Assembly (NCBI GenBank): GCA_017421045.1
Contig: JAFQMC010000032.1
Coordinates: 1-50,019, forward strand
From: Clostridia bacterium
GTDB lineage: Bacteria; Bacillota; Clostridia; Oscillospirales; Acutalibacteraceae
Direction: 5' to 3'
DNA: 50,019 nt
This document shows positions 32,243-40,857 of the stretch, one piece after another. The notes under the pieces were generated by a model, which had not been told where the DNA came from, did not search any database, and worked only from the letters and a program-made list of their open reading frames with translations. How positions within the stretch are numbered: the first letter of the stretch is position 1; each line of letters opens with the position of its first letter. The translations under genes were made by a program, and so were the position numbers.

Positions 32243-32487
32243 GCAGTGAAGGAAAATTGCGATTAGGATGTATCCAAAGAGAGCCGATGTATGCTGAAAT
32301 TCGGTGTTCTGAATAACCGCATCTCGTTCCTGAGCAAGGCTTCTGAAAGCAAGCGTTGCTTGCCGTTAGGAGGTTTCGGGTCGTTCCGTTAAAGACTTTT
32401 GAGCGGTCGCAATTCTTTGCGGCAATTAGGGTGGTACCGCGGTGTTATTAATCGTCCCCGAAGCATATCTTGCTTCGGGGCGTTTTT
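32243..32487 (+). promoter_or_regulatory. T-box riboswitch (probably tRNA-Leu; Ile possible)
   Basis: The conserved T-box AGGGTGGTACCGCGG is at 32428-32442 and is followed by a terminator stem CCCCGAAGCA / TGCTTCGGGG (32456-32480) with a T run. Stem I: AGGAA (32250-32254) pairs with TTCCT (32327-32331), and TGCGATTA (32258-32265) with TAACCGCA (32314-32321, one A-C mismatch). The specifier loop 3' strand left between them is TCTCG. By register with the B. subtilis glyQS leader (codon, one base, closing helix, GAGC), the codon is CTC at 32323-32325, meaning leucine. ATC (isoleucine), two bases earlier, is the alternative. Uncharged tRNA would favour antitermination and switch on the downstream amino-acid genes. 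Confidence 0.93.
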
Positions 32488-32515
32488 CAATTATTTACAA
32501 AAGGAGGATGCTGTT

Positions 32516-33928
32516 ATGAAAACAGTAAAAATTGCAGACGTGACCCTCAGAGAAGGCACAGTCGCAAAAACTGCAACACTTAGCTTCAAGGAGAAAATCG
32601 AAATTGCGAAGCTACTTGATCGCATTAAAGTTGACGTTATCGAAATGCCTGCTATTGAAAACGAGGCAACAGATACACTACTCATCAAGACGGTTGCATC
32701 AGTGCTAAGTAACAGTACCCTCAGCGTGGATGCAGGCATGACAGAAGAGTCTGCCGAAAAAGCATGGCAGTCAGTTTCAGCTGCAAAGAAGCCCAGAATG
32801 AGAGTATCTCTTCCCACATCCACCGTTCAGATGGAGTATATTGCACACTGCAAACCCAAGCAGATGCTGGCACTTATTGAGCAGATGGTTTCCTGCTGTG
32901 CAAAGGTTTGCAAGGACGTGGAGTTCTCTGCAGGGGATGCAACCCGCAGCGAGCGCGAGTTCCTCTCTGCAGCAATAAAAACTGCAATCAACGCAGGAGC
33001 AACAACAATCACTGTATGTGACAGTGAGAGCCGTATGCTCCCCGATGAATATAAGAGCTTTATTTCTGCTCTGTATGCTGATGTGCCCGAACTTGCTGAC
33101 GTGAATCTTTCTGTTTCTTGCAGCAGTGAGTTGGGTCTTTCAGGCGCCTGCGCTCTGACAGCTTTGTCTGCAGGTGCTGTAGAGGTCAAGACCGCGATTA
33201 CCAGAACTCAGCTTCCCACACTTGAAAACGTAGTACATCTTATCCGCACCCGTGGTGAGAGCGTAGGGGTGGAGTCTTCGGTGAATGTTACCGAGCTCAG
33301 CCGTACAGTGAAGCAGATAAAAGCAATCGCAAAGACAAAGCGCTCAGACAACACTCCCTTTGACAACAAGATTACAACAGAGTCTGAGGCAAGCATTAAG
33401 CTTGACGAGAGCTCAGATATTTCTCAGGTGAGCCGTGCAGTGAAATCTCTCGGCTACTCACTTTCCGACGATGACCTGGCAAAGGTTTTCGAATCCTTCC
33501 TCAGCACTGCAAAGAAGAAGCAGGTTGGCGCAAAGGAGCTGGAGGCTATCGTTGCAACAGAGGCACTGCAGGTTCCTCCCACTTACAGACTTGTAAGCTT
33601 CGTTGTTAATTCAGGCAACATCATCAGCCCTACTGCAAATATCGTTGTTGAGAAGCAGGGCAAGACCTACACAGGTCTCAGCTCAGGCGACGGCCCCATT
33701 GATGCGGCTCTTCTGGCTTTGGAGCAGATTATCGGTCATCACTACGAGCTGGATGATTTCCAGATTCAGGCAGTTACCGAGGGTCGTGAGGCAATGGGCG
33801 AGGCACTTATCAAGCTTCGCTGTGATGGTGCTCTCTATTCAGGCAGAGGTATCTCCACCGATATCATCGGTGCTACAATCCGTGCCTACCTGAATGCTCT
33901 CAACAAAATCGTATACGGGGAGAACTAA
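32516..33928 (+). CDS. LeuA-like (2-isopropylmalate/citramalate synthase family) protein with degenerate active site
   Basis: 470 residues from the ATG at 32516 with GGAGG upstream; the frame extends back to 32399 but that is T-box leader. The HMGL-like TIM barrel (about 1-270) starts IADVTLREG, against DTTLRDG in the family. It keeps EFSAGDATRSEREFL, but where the enzymes have VHCHNDLG it reads VSCSSELG, so both metal-binding His are Ser201 and Ser203. The GERAGN segment is also gone. The C-terminal LeuA allosteric domain (about 355-467) is well preserved (SGNIISPTANIVVEKQGK, GRGISTDIIGATIRAY). Catalysis of acetyl-CoA condensation is therefore doubtful. A leucine-binding regulatory role or a new reaction is possible. 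It is the first gene of the T-box operon. Confidence 0.85.
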   Translation: MKTVKIADVTLREGTVAKTATLSFKEKIEIAKLLDRIKVDVIEMPAIENEATDTLLIKTVASVLSNSTLSVDAGMTEESAEKAWQSVSAAKKPRMRVSLPTSTVQMEYIAHCKPKQMLALIEQMVSCCAKVCKDVEFSAGDATRSEREFLSAAIKTAINAGATTITVCDSESRMLPDEYKSFISALYADVPELADVNLSVSCSSELGLSGACALTALSAGAVEVKTAITRTQLPTLENVVHLIRTRGESVGVESSVNVTELSRTVKQIKAIAKTKRSDNTPFDNKITTESEASIKLDESSDISQVSRAVKSLGYSLSDDDLAKVFESFLSTAKKKQVGAKELEAIVATEALQVPPTYRLVSFVVNSGNIISPTANIVVEKQGKTYTGLSSGDGPIDAALLALEQIIGHHYELDDFQIQAVTEGREAMGEALIKLRCDGALYSGRGISTDIIGATIRAYLNALNKIVYGEN

Positions 33929-33929
33929 A

Positions 33930-36449
33930 ATGAAATTATCCTTTTCTACTAACGGCTGGGGCGGATTCGGCTGGGAGGATTTTTACTCCATGGCAAAGGA
34001 CCTTGGTTTCCAAGGCGTTGAAATCCACGACATCAGCCGAAGCGTTTACTACGGAGTGAACGGTCCTCTCCGCGAAGAAAATATAGCAAAGACCGTACGA
34101 ACCCTTGCTTCTCTGGAGCTTTCAATTCCTTGCATTGATGCATTGTGTGATATTTCCGATGAGTCGAAGGTTCAGGAAAATATAGAGGAAATCAATCGTC
34201 ATATAGAGCTTGCAGCACAGCTTAACTGTCCCTATGTCCGCGTTCACGCAGGCAGTGGTGCAGAGAATGCAGACAAAACCGCAGAGCAGGTGCTCAGAGC
34301 CTGTCTCGGAACAGCAGAGAATCAGAAAGTCGCAATGCTTGTTGAGACGGTGGGTATCTATGCAGATACACAGCGACTCCGCGATTTGCTCAATATTTTC
34401 GCAAGCGACAATGTGGCGGCTCTGTGGGATATGAATCATCCCTGCCGTGAATTTGACGAAACTCCTGAGCAGACAATCACAAACTTAGGTGCTTACATAA
34501 AGCATGTGCATATAAAGGACTCTGTGAAAGAGACAGGCAAAACAAGCTACCGCCTTATGGGCGAGGGAGATTTGCCCATTGACAAGATGATGTTCGCCCT
34601 GACTTCTATCAACTACGAGGGATTTATCTCCTTTGAGTGGATTCCTCAGTGGATAGAGGAGATAGGGGACGCAGGAATTGTATTCCCTCATTTCATCAAC
34701 TTCATGAGCCGTTTTGATACAGAGGCATCTGCACAGCCTCAGCTCTACGATAACAAGACAAAGACCGGTAAGTTTATATGGAAGAAAGAAACACTCATTG
34801 ATATGACCTGCTCTCAGATGCTGGATAAGATTTGTGAGCATTTCCCTGACCAGTACGCTTTCCGTTATACAACCCTTGACTACACCCGTACATACACGCA
34901 GTTCCGCGACGATGTAGATGAGTTCGCCAGAGTGCTTATATCTCTGGGTGTAAAAAGCGGTGACAAGGTTGCAATCTGGGCAACCAACGTGCCCCAGTGG
35001 TTTGTTACCTTCTGGGCAACAACAAAAATCGGTGCGGTTCTGGTAACAGTAAACACCGCATACAAGATCCACGAGGCAGAGTACCTGTTCCGTCAGTCAG
35101 ACACCCACACACTGGTGCTGATTGAAGGCTCCAAGGATGCAAGCTACGTTGACATTGTCCGCGAGCTTTGTCCCGAACTTGAGAACACGGTTCCCGGGGA
35201 GCCTCTGCATGCACGCAGACTTCCCTTCCTGCGTAATGTCATCACCGTCGGTTGTTCTATGAAGGGCGCCCTCACTTGGGAGCAGTCGTTGAAGTTTGCC
35301 GACAAAACTCCTCTGGAGGAGGTTCGCCGCAGAGCTTCTCTGGTACATCCCCATGATGTAGGCAATATGCAGTATACCTCAGGTACCACAGGCTTCCCAA
35401 AGGGTGTAATGCTCACTCACTATAACTTCCTCAACAATGGTAAGTGCATCGGCGACAGAATGGATTTGTCCACTGCTGACCGTATGATGATTCAGGTGCC
35501 TATGTTCCACTGTTTCGGCATGGTGCTGTCTATGACAGCCGCTATGACCCACGGTGTTACAATGTCACCCATACCTTACTTCTCACCCAAGAACTCACTT
35601 GCTTGTATCAACAACGAGAAGATTACCTGCTTCCACGGAGTTCCCACAATGTTCATCGCACTTCTGGAGCACGACGACTTTAAGAAGACAGATTTCTCTC
35701 ATATGCGTACAGGTATCATGGCAGGTTCACCCTGTCCCATTGCTGTTATGCAGGATGTTGTTAACAAGATGCATATGCCGGAGATTACTATTGTTTATGG
35801 TCAGACCGAGGCTTCTCCCGGATGTACCATGAGCAGTGCCGACGACCCGCTGGAGGTAAGAGTTTCCACCGTCGGCGGTCCTCTGCCGAAGATTGAGTGC
35901 AAAATTGTAGACCCCGAAACAGGCGAAGAGATGCCCGACGGCGAGAACGGAGAGTTTGTTGCCCGAGGCTACAACATCATGAAGGGTTACTACAAGATGC
36001 CTCAGGCCACCGATGCTGCAATTGATGCTGACGGATGGCTTCATACAGGCGACCTCGCCTGCCGTACACCCGAGGGTAACTTCCGAATCACCGGCAGACT
36101 CAAGGATATGATCATCCGTGGCGGTGAGAACATCTACCCCAAGGAGATCGAGGAGTTTATCTACACTCATCCAAAGGTAAGCGATGTTCAGGTAATCGGT
36201 GTTCCCGATGAGCAGTACGGCGAGGAGATTATGGCATGTGTCATCCTCAAGGAGAACGAGGAAATGACCGAGGATGAGCTGAAGAAGTATGTCCTTGACC
36301 ATATGGCTCGCCACAAGGTTCCCAAGTATATTGATTTTGTTGACGGATTCCCCATGAATGCCGCCGGCAAGATTCTCAAATATAAAATGCGTGAAGACGC
36401 AGTTAAGAAATACGGCCTTTCAAAAGCCGCAGAAATTGAAACAGCTTAA
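33930..36449 (+). CDS. Fusion of xylose-isomerase-like TIM barrel and acyl-CoA ligase
   Basis: 839 residues from the ATG at 33930, one base after the upstream stop; GGGGAG precedes it. Residues 1 to about 262 form an AP-endonuclease-2/sugar-phosphate-isomerase-like barrel: LGFQGVEIHD, then VETVG, ALWDMNHP, HVHIKDS and FEW, which supply candidate metal ligands. Residues about 285-839 are a full AMP-forming acyl-CoA ligase: P-loop YTSGTTGFPKGV, YGQTEASPG, the hinge region GRLKDMIIRGGENIYPKE and the catalytic Lys in AAGKILKYKM. The ligase half activates a carboxylic acid to acyl-CoA. I know of no standard pathway enzyme with this fusion. In this operon, branched-chain or related short acids are the likely substrates. 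Confidence 0.88.
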   Translation: MKLSFSTNGWGGFGWEDFYSMAKDLGFQGVEIHDISRSVYYGVNGPLREENIAKTVRTLASLELSIPCIDALCDISDESKVQENIEEINRHIELAAQLNCPYVRVHAGSGAENADKTAEQVLRACLGTAENQKVAMLVETVGIYADTQRLRDLLNIFASDNVAALWDMNHPCREFDETPEQTITNLGAYIKHVHIKDSVKETGKTSYRLMGEGDLPIDKMMFALTSINYEGFISFEWIPQWIEEIGDAGIVFPHFINFMSRFDTEASAQPQLYDNKTKTGKFIWKKETLIDMTCSQMLDKICEHFPDQYAFRYTTLDYTRTYTQFRDDVDEFARVLISLGVKSGDKVAIWATNVPQWFVTFWATTKIGAVLVTVNTAYKIHEAEYLFRQSDTHTLVLIEGSKDASYVDIVRELCPELENTVPGEPLHARRLPFLRNVITVGCSMKGALTWEQSLKFADKTPLEEVRRRASLVHPHDVGNMQYTSGTTGFPKGVMLTHYNFLNNGKCIGDRMDLSTADRMMIQVPMFHCFGMVLSMTAAMTHGVTMSPIPYFSPKNSLACINNEKITCFHGVPTMFIALLEHDDFKKTDFSHMRTGIMAGSPCPIAVMQDVVNKMHMPEITIVYGQTEASPGCTMSSADDPLEVRVSTVGGPLPKIECKIVDPETGEEMPDGENGEFVARGYNIMKGYYKMPQATDAAIDADGWLHTGDLACRTPEGNFRITGRLKDMIIRGGENIYPKEIEEFIYTHPKVSDVQVIGVPDEQYGEEIMACVILKENEEMTEDELKKYVLDHMARHKVPKYIDFVDGFPMNAAGKILKYKMREDAVKKYGLSKAAEIETA

Positions 36450-36464
36450 AAGGAGTTGTCAGAT

Positions 36465-37532
36465 ATGTTAGATATTAAGATTACAAAAACCGCAAATCCA
36501 AAGGCAAAGCCTCAGGACGAGTCAAAGCTCGGCTTCGGTAAGGTTTTCACTGACCATATGTTTGTCATGAACTACACAGAGGGTCAGGGCTGGCACGATG
36601 CACGCATCGTGCCCTACGAGAATATTTCTCTTTCACCTGCCGCAATGGTATTCCATTACGGTCAGGAGATGTTCGAAGGTCTCAAGGCATACCGAGGCAA
36701 AGACGGCGAGCCCAGACTTTTCCGTCCCGATATGAACGGAAAGCGTACAAACGACACCAATAAGCGTCTCTGCATTCCCGAGCTTCCCGTTGAGGATTTT
36801 GTAGAGGCTGTCAAGGCAGTTGTTAAGGTTGACGAGGACTGGATTCCCACAGCAGAGGGTACCTCTCTTTATATCCGTCCTTTCATTATTGCAACCGACG
36901 AGTTCCTGGGTGTTGCTCCCAGTAAGACATATATGTTTATGATTATCCTCTCACCCTCAGGCGCTTACTATTCAAGCGGTCTGGCACCTGTAGGCATCTG
37001 GATTGAGGACGACTACGTGCGTGCTGTCCGCGGTGGTATCGGCTTTGCAAAGACAGGCGGTAACTACGCAGCTTCTCTGGCAGCACAGGTCAAGGCTCAC
37101 GACGGCGGTTACAGCCAGGTTCTGTGGCTTGACGGTGTTGAGAGAAAGTACATTGAAGAAGTAGGCGCAATGAACATCTTCTTCAAGATTGACGGCAAGG
37201 TAGTCACACCTGCTCTCTCAGGCAGTATCCTGCCCGGTATCACCCGTAACTCTGTTATTACACTTTGCAAGAGTTGGGGTCTTGATGTTGAGGAGAGAAA
37301 GATTTCCGTTGACGAGCTTCTGGAAGCTCAGAAGAGCGGAAAGCTTGAGGAAGTATTCGGCACAGGTACTGCTGCTGTTATTTCTCCTGTCGGCACACTC
37401 CGCTACAAGGATGACGTTATGACTATCGGCGACGGCTCCATCGGCGAGCTTTCTCAGAAGCTCTATGATGCAGTTACAGGTATCCAGAACGGCACTGTAG
37501 CTGATGAGTTTGGTTGGATCACTCAGGTATGA
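36465..37532 (+). CDS. ilvE: Branched-chain amino acid aminotransferase
   Basis: 355 residues from the ATG at 36465, 9 bases after AGGAG; a TTG in frame at 36456 abuts that site and is rejected. It is a fold-type IV PLP enzyme of the long BCAT class, with MVFHYGQEMFEGLKAYR, TSLYIRPFI, GFAKTGGNYAASL (the PLP Lys lies in this region), YIEEVGAMNIFF and GTGTAAVISPVG. It interconverts valine, leucine and isoleucine with their 2-oxo acids using glutamate/2-oxoglutarate. It overlaps the next gene by 4 bases. It would perform the last step of amino-acid formation from oxo acids made by the ferredoxin oxidoreductase downstream. Confidence 0.96.
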   Translation: MLDIKITKTANPKAKPQDESKLGFGKVFTDHMFVMNYTEGQGWHDARIVPYENISLSPAAMVFHYGQEMFEGLKAYRGKDGEPRLFRPDMNGKRTNDTNKRLCIPELPVEDFVEAVKAVVKVDEDWIPTAEGTSLYIRPFIIATDEFLGVAPSKTYMFMIILSPSGAYYSSGLAPVGIWIEDDYVRAVRGGIGFAKTGGNYAASLAAQVKAHDGGYSQVLWLDGVERKYIEEVGAMNIFFKIDGKVVTPALSGSILPGITRNSVITLCKSWGLDVEERKISVDELLEAQKSGKLEEVFGTGTAAVISPVGTLRYKDDVMTIGDGSIGELSQKLYDAVTGIQNGTVADEFGWITQV

Positions 37533-38197
37533 TAAAGGATTTCAAGCGAATCACCATTTTCGCAGGACACTACGGCTCCGGAAAGACAAACATCGCAGTT
37601 AACTACGCTGTGAACATCAAGGAGCAGACAGGAAAAAACGTGGCACTTGCGGATCTGGATATAGTCAATCCCTACTACAGGGCAAAGGACAGCACCGACA
37701 TCCTGGAAGCAAAGGGTATCCGTATGATATCCTCACCCTTTGCTAATTCAAACGTGGATTTACCTGCACTGCCTGCTGAGGCTTATTCGCTTATTCACGA
37801 TAAGACCACATACGCGGTCTGTGATGTAGGCGGCGACGACCGAGGCGCCTATGCTCTGGGCAGATACAGAGAGGGAATTCTCAGCGAGGACTACGAGATG
37901 CTGATGATTGTCAATAAATATCGTCCTCTGACCCGTACCGTGGAGGATGTTCTCTCTATGAAAGAAGAGATTGAGACAGCGGCAGGGATCCCCTTTACAG
38001 GCATTGTTAATAATTCAAATATCGGAGTGCTTACCACATATGAAGATGTGGTAAGCTCCTTCGGCTTTATTGAGGAAATTGTCAAAAAGACGGGCTTGCC
38101 CTTGCTTTTTACAGCAGTATGGGATAAAATATATCCTGAAGTCTCACAAAAATACGAAAATATACTGCCTCTGATCCTGCAATCCAGGGTCTGGTAA
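37529..38197 (+). CDS. P-loop ATPase (SIMIBI/MinD-like) of unknown role
   Basis: 222 residues from the ATG at 37529, which overlaps the ilvE stop (ATGA). Walker A is AGHYGSGKTN (12-21), close to the deviant ParA/MinD type but with Ser before the Gly. ALADLDIVNPYYRAKDS and YAVCDVGGDDRGA supply switch regions, and MIVNKYRPLTRT resembles the NKxD base region. No Cys pair for cofactor carrying is apparent. Proteins like this help insert metal clusters, drive partitioning or activate partner enzymes. Its place between ilvE and the oxidoreductase suggests assembly or activation of that enzyme, which is inference. Confidence 0.78.
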   Translation: MIKDFKRITIFAGHYGSGKTNIAVNYAVNIKEQTGKNVALADLDIVNPYYRAKDSTDILEAKGIRMISSPFANSNVDLPALPAEAYSLIHDKTTYAVCDVGGDDRGAYALGRYREGILSEDYEMLMIVNKYRPLTRTVEDVLSMKEEIETAAGIPFTGIVNNSNIGVLTTYEDVVSSFGFIEEIVKKTGLPLLFTAVWDKIYPEVSQKYENILPLILQSRVW

Positions 38198-38213
38198 GAT
38201 GGAGGAAATGAAT

Positions 38214-38417
38214 ATGGCAAAGGTAACATTCAACAAAAATCTTTGTAAGGGCTGTGCTCTGTGCGTAGGCGCATGTCCCAAGGGGATTGTTGCTCTCTCC
38301 GATGAAATCAATCAGAAGGGCTATCATCCCGCAACCGTAACCGATCAGGAAAAGTGCATCGGCTGTGCATTCTGTGCAACCATGTGTCCCGATTGTGTTA
38401 TTACTGTTGAGAAGTAA
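38214..38417 (+). CDS. Ferredoxin-type delta subunit of 2-oxoacid:ferredoxin oxidoreductase
   Basis: 67 residues from the ATG at 38214 with GGAGG 8 bases upstream; an ATG at 38199 is the wrong side of that site. Two [4Fe-4S] motifs, CKGCALCVGACPKG and CIGCAFCATMCPDC, carry electrons between the TPP subunit and ferredoxin. It is the first of four subunit genes in the order delta, alpha, beta, gamma, with gaps of 0-14 bases. Confidence 0.95.
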   Translation: MAKVTFNKNLCKGCALCVGACPKGIVALSDEINQKGYHPATVTDQEKCIGCAFCATMCPDCVITVEK

Positions 38418-38431
38418 GGAGGAGAAGAGAT

Positions 38432-39499
38432 ATGTCAGAAAAAGTTTTGATGAAGGGTAACGAAGCTCTGGCAGAAGCTGCAATTATGGCAGGCTGCCGC
38501 CACTATCTGGGCTATCCCATTACCCCTCAGACTGAAATAGCAGCCTATATGGCTAAGCGTATGCCCAAGGTAGGCGGTACCTTCCTGCAGGCAGAGAGCG
38601 AAATTGCCGCTATCAATATGGTTATCGGTGTTTCTGCAGCAGGAAAGCGTGCAATGACCTCAAGCTCAAGCCCCGGAATCTCCCTGAAGGGTGAGGGCCT
38701 TTCATACCTTGCAGGCTGTGACCTGCCTGCTTTCGTTGTAAACGTACAGCGCGGCGGCCCCGGTCTCGGCGGTATCCAGCCCTCTCAGTCCGACTACTTC
38801 CAGGCAACCAAGGGCACATCCCACGGTGACTATCATATGCTGGTTCTTGCTCCTGATTCAGTTCAGGAGATGGTCTCCATGACCTTCAAGGGCTTTGATA
38901 TGGCCGATAAGTACAGAATGACCGTTATGCTTCTGGCTGACGGCACCATGGGTCAGATGATGGAGCCTGTATCCCTTGATATGGGTGAAGTCGCTGAGTA
39001 TGACAAGTCCTGGGCAGTTACCGGCACAGGCTGTGCACGTAAGCACAACGTTGTAAACTCTCTGTTCCTCAAGCCCGAGGAACTTGAGAAGAAGAACTTC
39101 GAGCGTTTTGAAAAGTACAGATACATCGAGGAGAACGAGGTTATGTACGAGGAGTACATGATGGACGATGCTGATATCTGCATCGTAGCTTTCGGTATTG
39201 CTGCCCGTGTCTCCAAGAATGCAATAGATATGGCAAGAGCCAAGGGAATCAAAGTCGGTATGCTCCGTCCCATTACCTTGTGGCCCTTCCCCAAGAAAGA
39301 GCTTCGTGAAATCGCAGACAAAGTTAAGTGCTTTGTAAGCGTTGAGATGTCCATGGGACAGATGATTGAGGATGTCCGTCTTGCAACAGAGTGCACCAAA
39401 CCCGTGCTTCTTTGCAACCGTGTAGGCGGTATGATCATGACTCCCGAAGAGGTTCTCGCAAAGATTGAAGAAGCTGACAAGACAGGAGGTAACAACTAA
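38432..39499 (+). CDS. vorB: 2-oxoisovalerate-type ferredoxin oxidoreductase, alpha subunit
   Basis: 355 residues, the length of VorB-type alpha subunits. It begins MKGNEALAEAAIMAGCRHYLGYPITPQTE, given here as MKGNEALAEAA and GYPITPQTE. It continues with LQAESEIAAINMVIGVSAAG, TSSSSPGISLKGEGLSYLAG and VVNVQRGGPGLGG. The enzyme family interconverts branched-chain 2-oxo acids with acyl-CoA plus CO2 using ferredoxin and TPP. In the reducing direction it carboxylates isobutyryl-, isovaleryl- or 2-methylbutyryl-CoA. Homologues use 2-oxoglutarate or indolepyruvate, so substrate identity rests on the operon (ilvE, acyl-CoA ligases). Confidence 0.92.
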   Translation: MSEKVLMKGNEALAEAAIMAGCRHYLGYPITPQTEIAAYMAKRMPKVGGTFLQAESEIAAINMVIGVSAAGKRAMTSSSSPGISLKGEGLSYLAGCDLPAFVVNVQRGGPGLGGIQPSQSDYFQATKGTSHGDYHMLVLAPDSVQEMVSMTFKGFDMADKYRMTVMLLADGTMGQMMEPVSLDMGEVAEYDKSWAVTGTGCARKHNVVNSLFLKPEELEKKNFERFEKYRYIEENEVMYEEYMMDDADICIVAFGIAARVSKNAIDMARAKGIKVGMLRPITLWPFPKKELREIADKVKCFVSVEMSMGQMIEDVRLATECTKPVLLCNRVGGMIMTPEEVLAKIEEADKTGGNN

Positions 39500-40248
39500 T
39501 GGCAGTAGTATTTGAAAAGCCCAAGGCACTCACCGATGCAGTGCTTCATTATTGCCCCGGCTGTACCCACGGTATCATTCACCGTCTGGTAGCTGAGGTT
39601 ATCGACGAGCTTGGTATTCAGGGTAAAACAGTAGGAATTGCTTCCGTTGGTTGCTCCGTTATGTCCTATGACTATTTTGATGTTGACATGGTTCAGGCAG
39701 CTCACGGCAGAGCTCCTGCAGTCGGCACAGGTGTCAAGCGTGCAAATCCCGACAATATCGTATTTACATATCAGGGTGACGGCGACTTGGCTGCTATCGG
39801 TACAGCAGAGACGGTTCACTCTGCTGCAAGAGGTGAGAACATCACCGTTATCTTTGTAAACAACGCAATCTACGGTATGACAGGCGGCCAGATGGCTCCC
39901 ACAACTCTCCCCGGTCAGGTCACTCAGACCTCTCCTTACGGCAGAGATACAAACACCGTAGGCTTCCCTCTCAAGGTCTGCGAGCTTCTGTCCAATGTGG
40001 ACGGCGCTACTTATCTTGAGCGTGTTGCTGTTAATAATGTCAAGAACGTAAAGGCTGCCAAGAAGGCTATCAAAAAGGCCTTCACATACCAGACAGAGGG
40101 CAAGGGTTTCTCTCTTGTAGAGGTAGTTTCCACCTGTCCCACAAACTGGGGTATGACACCTCAGAATGCTCTCAAGTGGCTGGAAGAAAACATGATTCCT
40201 TATTATCCTCTGGGTGTATATAAGGACAAGTACGCACAGGAGGGTTAA
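39499..40248 (+). CDS. 2-oxoacid:ferredoxin oxidoreductase, TPP-binding beta subunit
   Basis: 249 residues; the ATG overlaps the alpha-subunit stop (TAATG). It shows the cluster/TPP-region motif YCPGCTHGIIHRL and the TPP-Mg motif GDGDLAAIGTAE ending NNAIYGMTGGQMAPTT. The ACP-style CPGC and the short length fit the four-subunit VOR/KOR class. The beta subunit holds thiamine pyrophosphate and performs the carbon chemistry. Confidence 0.94.
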   Translation: MAVVFEKPKALTDAVLHYCPGCTHGIIHRLVAEVIDELGIQGKTVGIASVGCSVMSYDYFDVDMVQAAHGRAPAVGTGVKRANPDNIVFTYQGDGDLAAIGTAETVHSAARGENITVIFVNNAIYGMTGGQMAPTTLPGQVTQTSPYGRDTNTVGFPLKVCELLSNVDGATYLERVAVNNVKNVKAAKKAIKKAFTYQTEGKGFSLVEVVSTCPTNWGMTPQNALKWLEENMIPYYPLGVYKDKYAQEG

Positions 40249-40252
40249 GAGT

Positions 40253-40789
40253 ATGACAAAGAATATGCTTATTGCCGGCTTCGGCGGACAGGGTATCCTC
40301 TTCTCAGGAAAGTTTCTGGCTTATGAGGGACTTCTGGAGGACAAATCAGTCAGCTGGCTTCCTTCCTACGGCCCCGAGATGCGCGGAGGTACAGCAAACT
40401 GCTCCGTTATTATTTCCGACGCACCCGTTGGCTCACCCATTGTTTCAAACCCCGATATCCTCATTGCAATGAATATGCCCTCTCTTGATAAGTACGAGGA
40501 CGCTACTGTCAAGGGCGGACAGATTTTCATTGACAGTGCTCTCATCGACAGAAAGGTAGAGCGTGAGGACGTAGAGGCTTACTACATCCCTGCAACCAAG
40601 CTTGCAAGCGATGAGGGACTTTCAGGTCTTGCAAATATGATTATGCTGGGATACGTTATCAAGAAAACCAACATTATTCCTTTTGAGAATATTGACAGAG
40701 CTTTGCAGAAGGTTGTTCCTGCTTCAAAGCAGCATCTGCTGGATTCAAACAAGAAGGCTCTGGAACTGGGTTATAATTTTGCTGAGTAA
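40253..40789 (+). CDS. 2-oxoacid:ferredoxin oxidoreductase, gamma subunit
   Basis: 178 residues from the ATG at 40253 with GGAGGG upstream; a frame from 40214 lies within the beta gene. The CoA-binding gamma fold begins AGFGGQGILFSGKFLAYEG and has SYGPEMRGGTANCSVIIS. It completes the four-subunit enzyme. A small hairpin CAATCT / AGATTG lies right after its stop codon, in the 68-base gap before the regulator gene. Confidence 0.94.
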   Translation: MTKNMLIAGFGGQGILFSGKFLAYEGLLEDKSVSWLPSYGPEMRGGTANCSVIISDAPVGSPIVSNPDILIAMNMPSLDKYEDATVKGGQIFIDSALIDRKVEREDVEAYYIPATKLASDEGLSGLANMIMLGYVIKKTNIIPFENIDRALQKVVPASKQHLLDSNKKALELGYNFAE

Positions 40790-40857
40790 TGACAATCTCA
40801 GAAGATTGTGATATACTTGATGCAAGACTTCATTGAATTTGAAAAGGAGACATCGTC

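Noticed and set aside
32399-32515. 39-residue extension of the LeuA-like protein
   Set aside because: It lies within the T-box antiterminator and terminator; GGAGG precedes the ATG at 32516.
38858-39529. Minus-strand frames opposite the VOR alpha subunit
   Set aside because: They are shadows of a highly conserved coding gene with strong codon bias.
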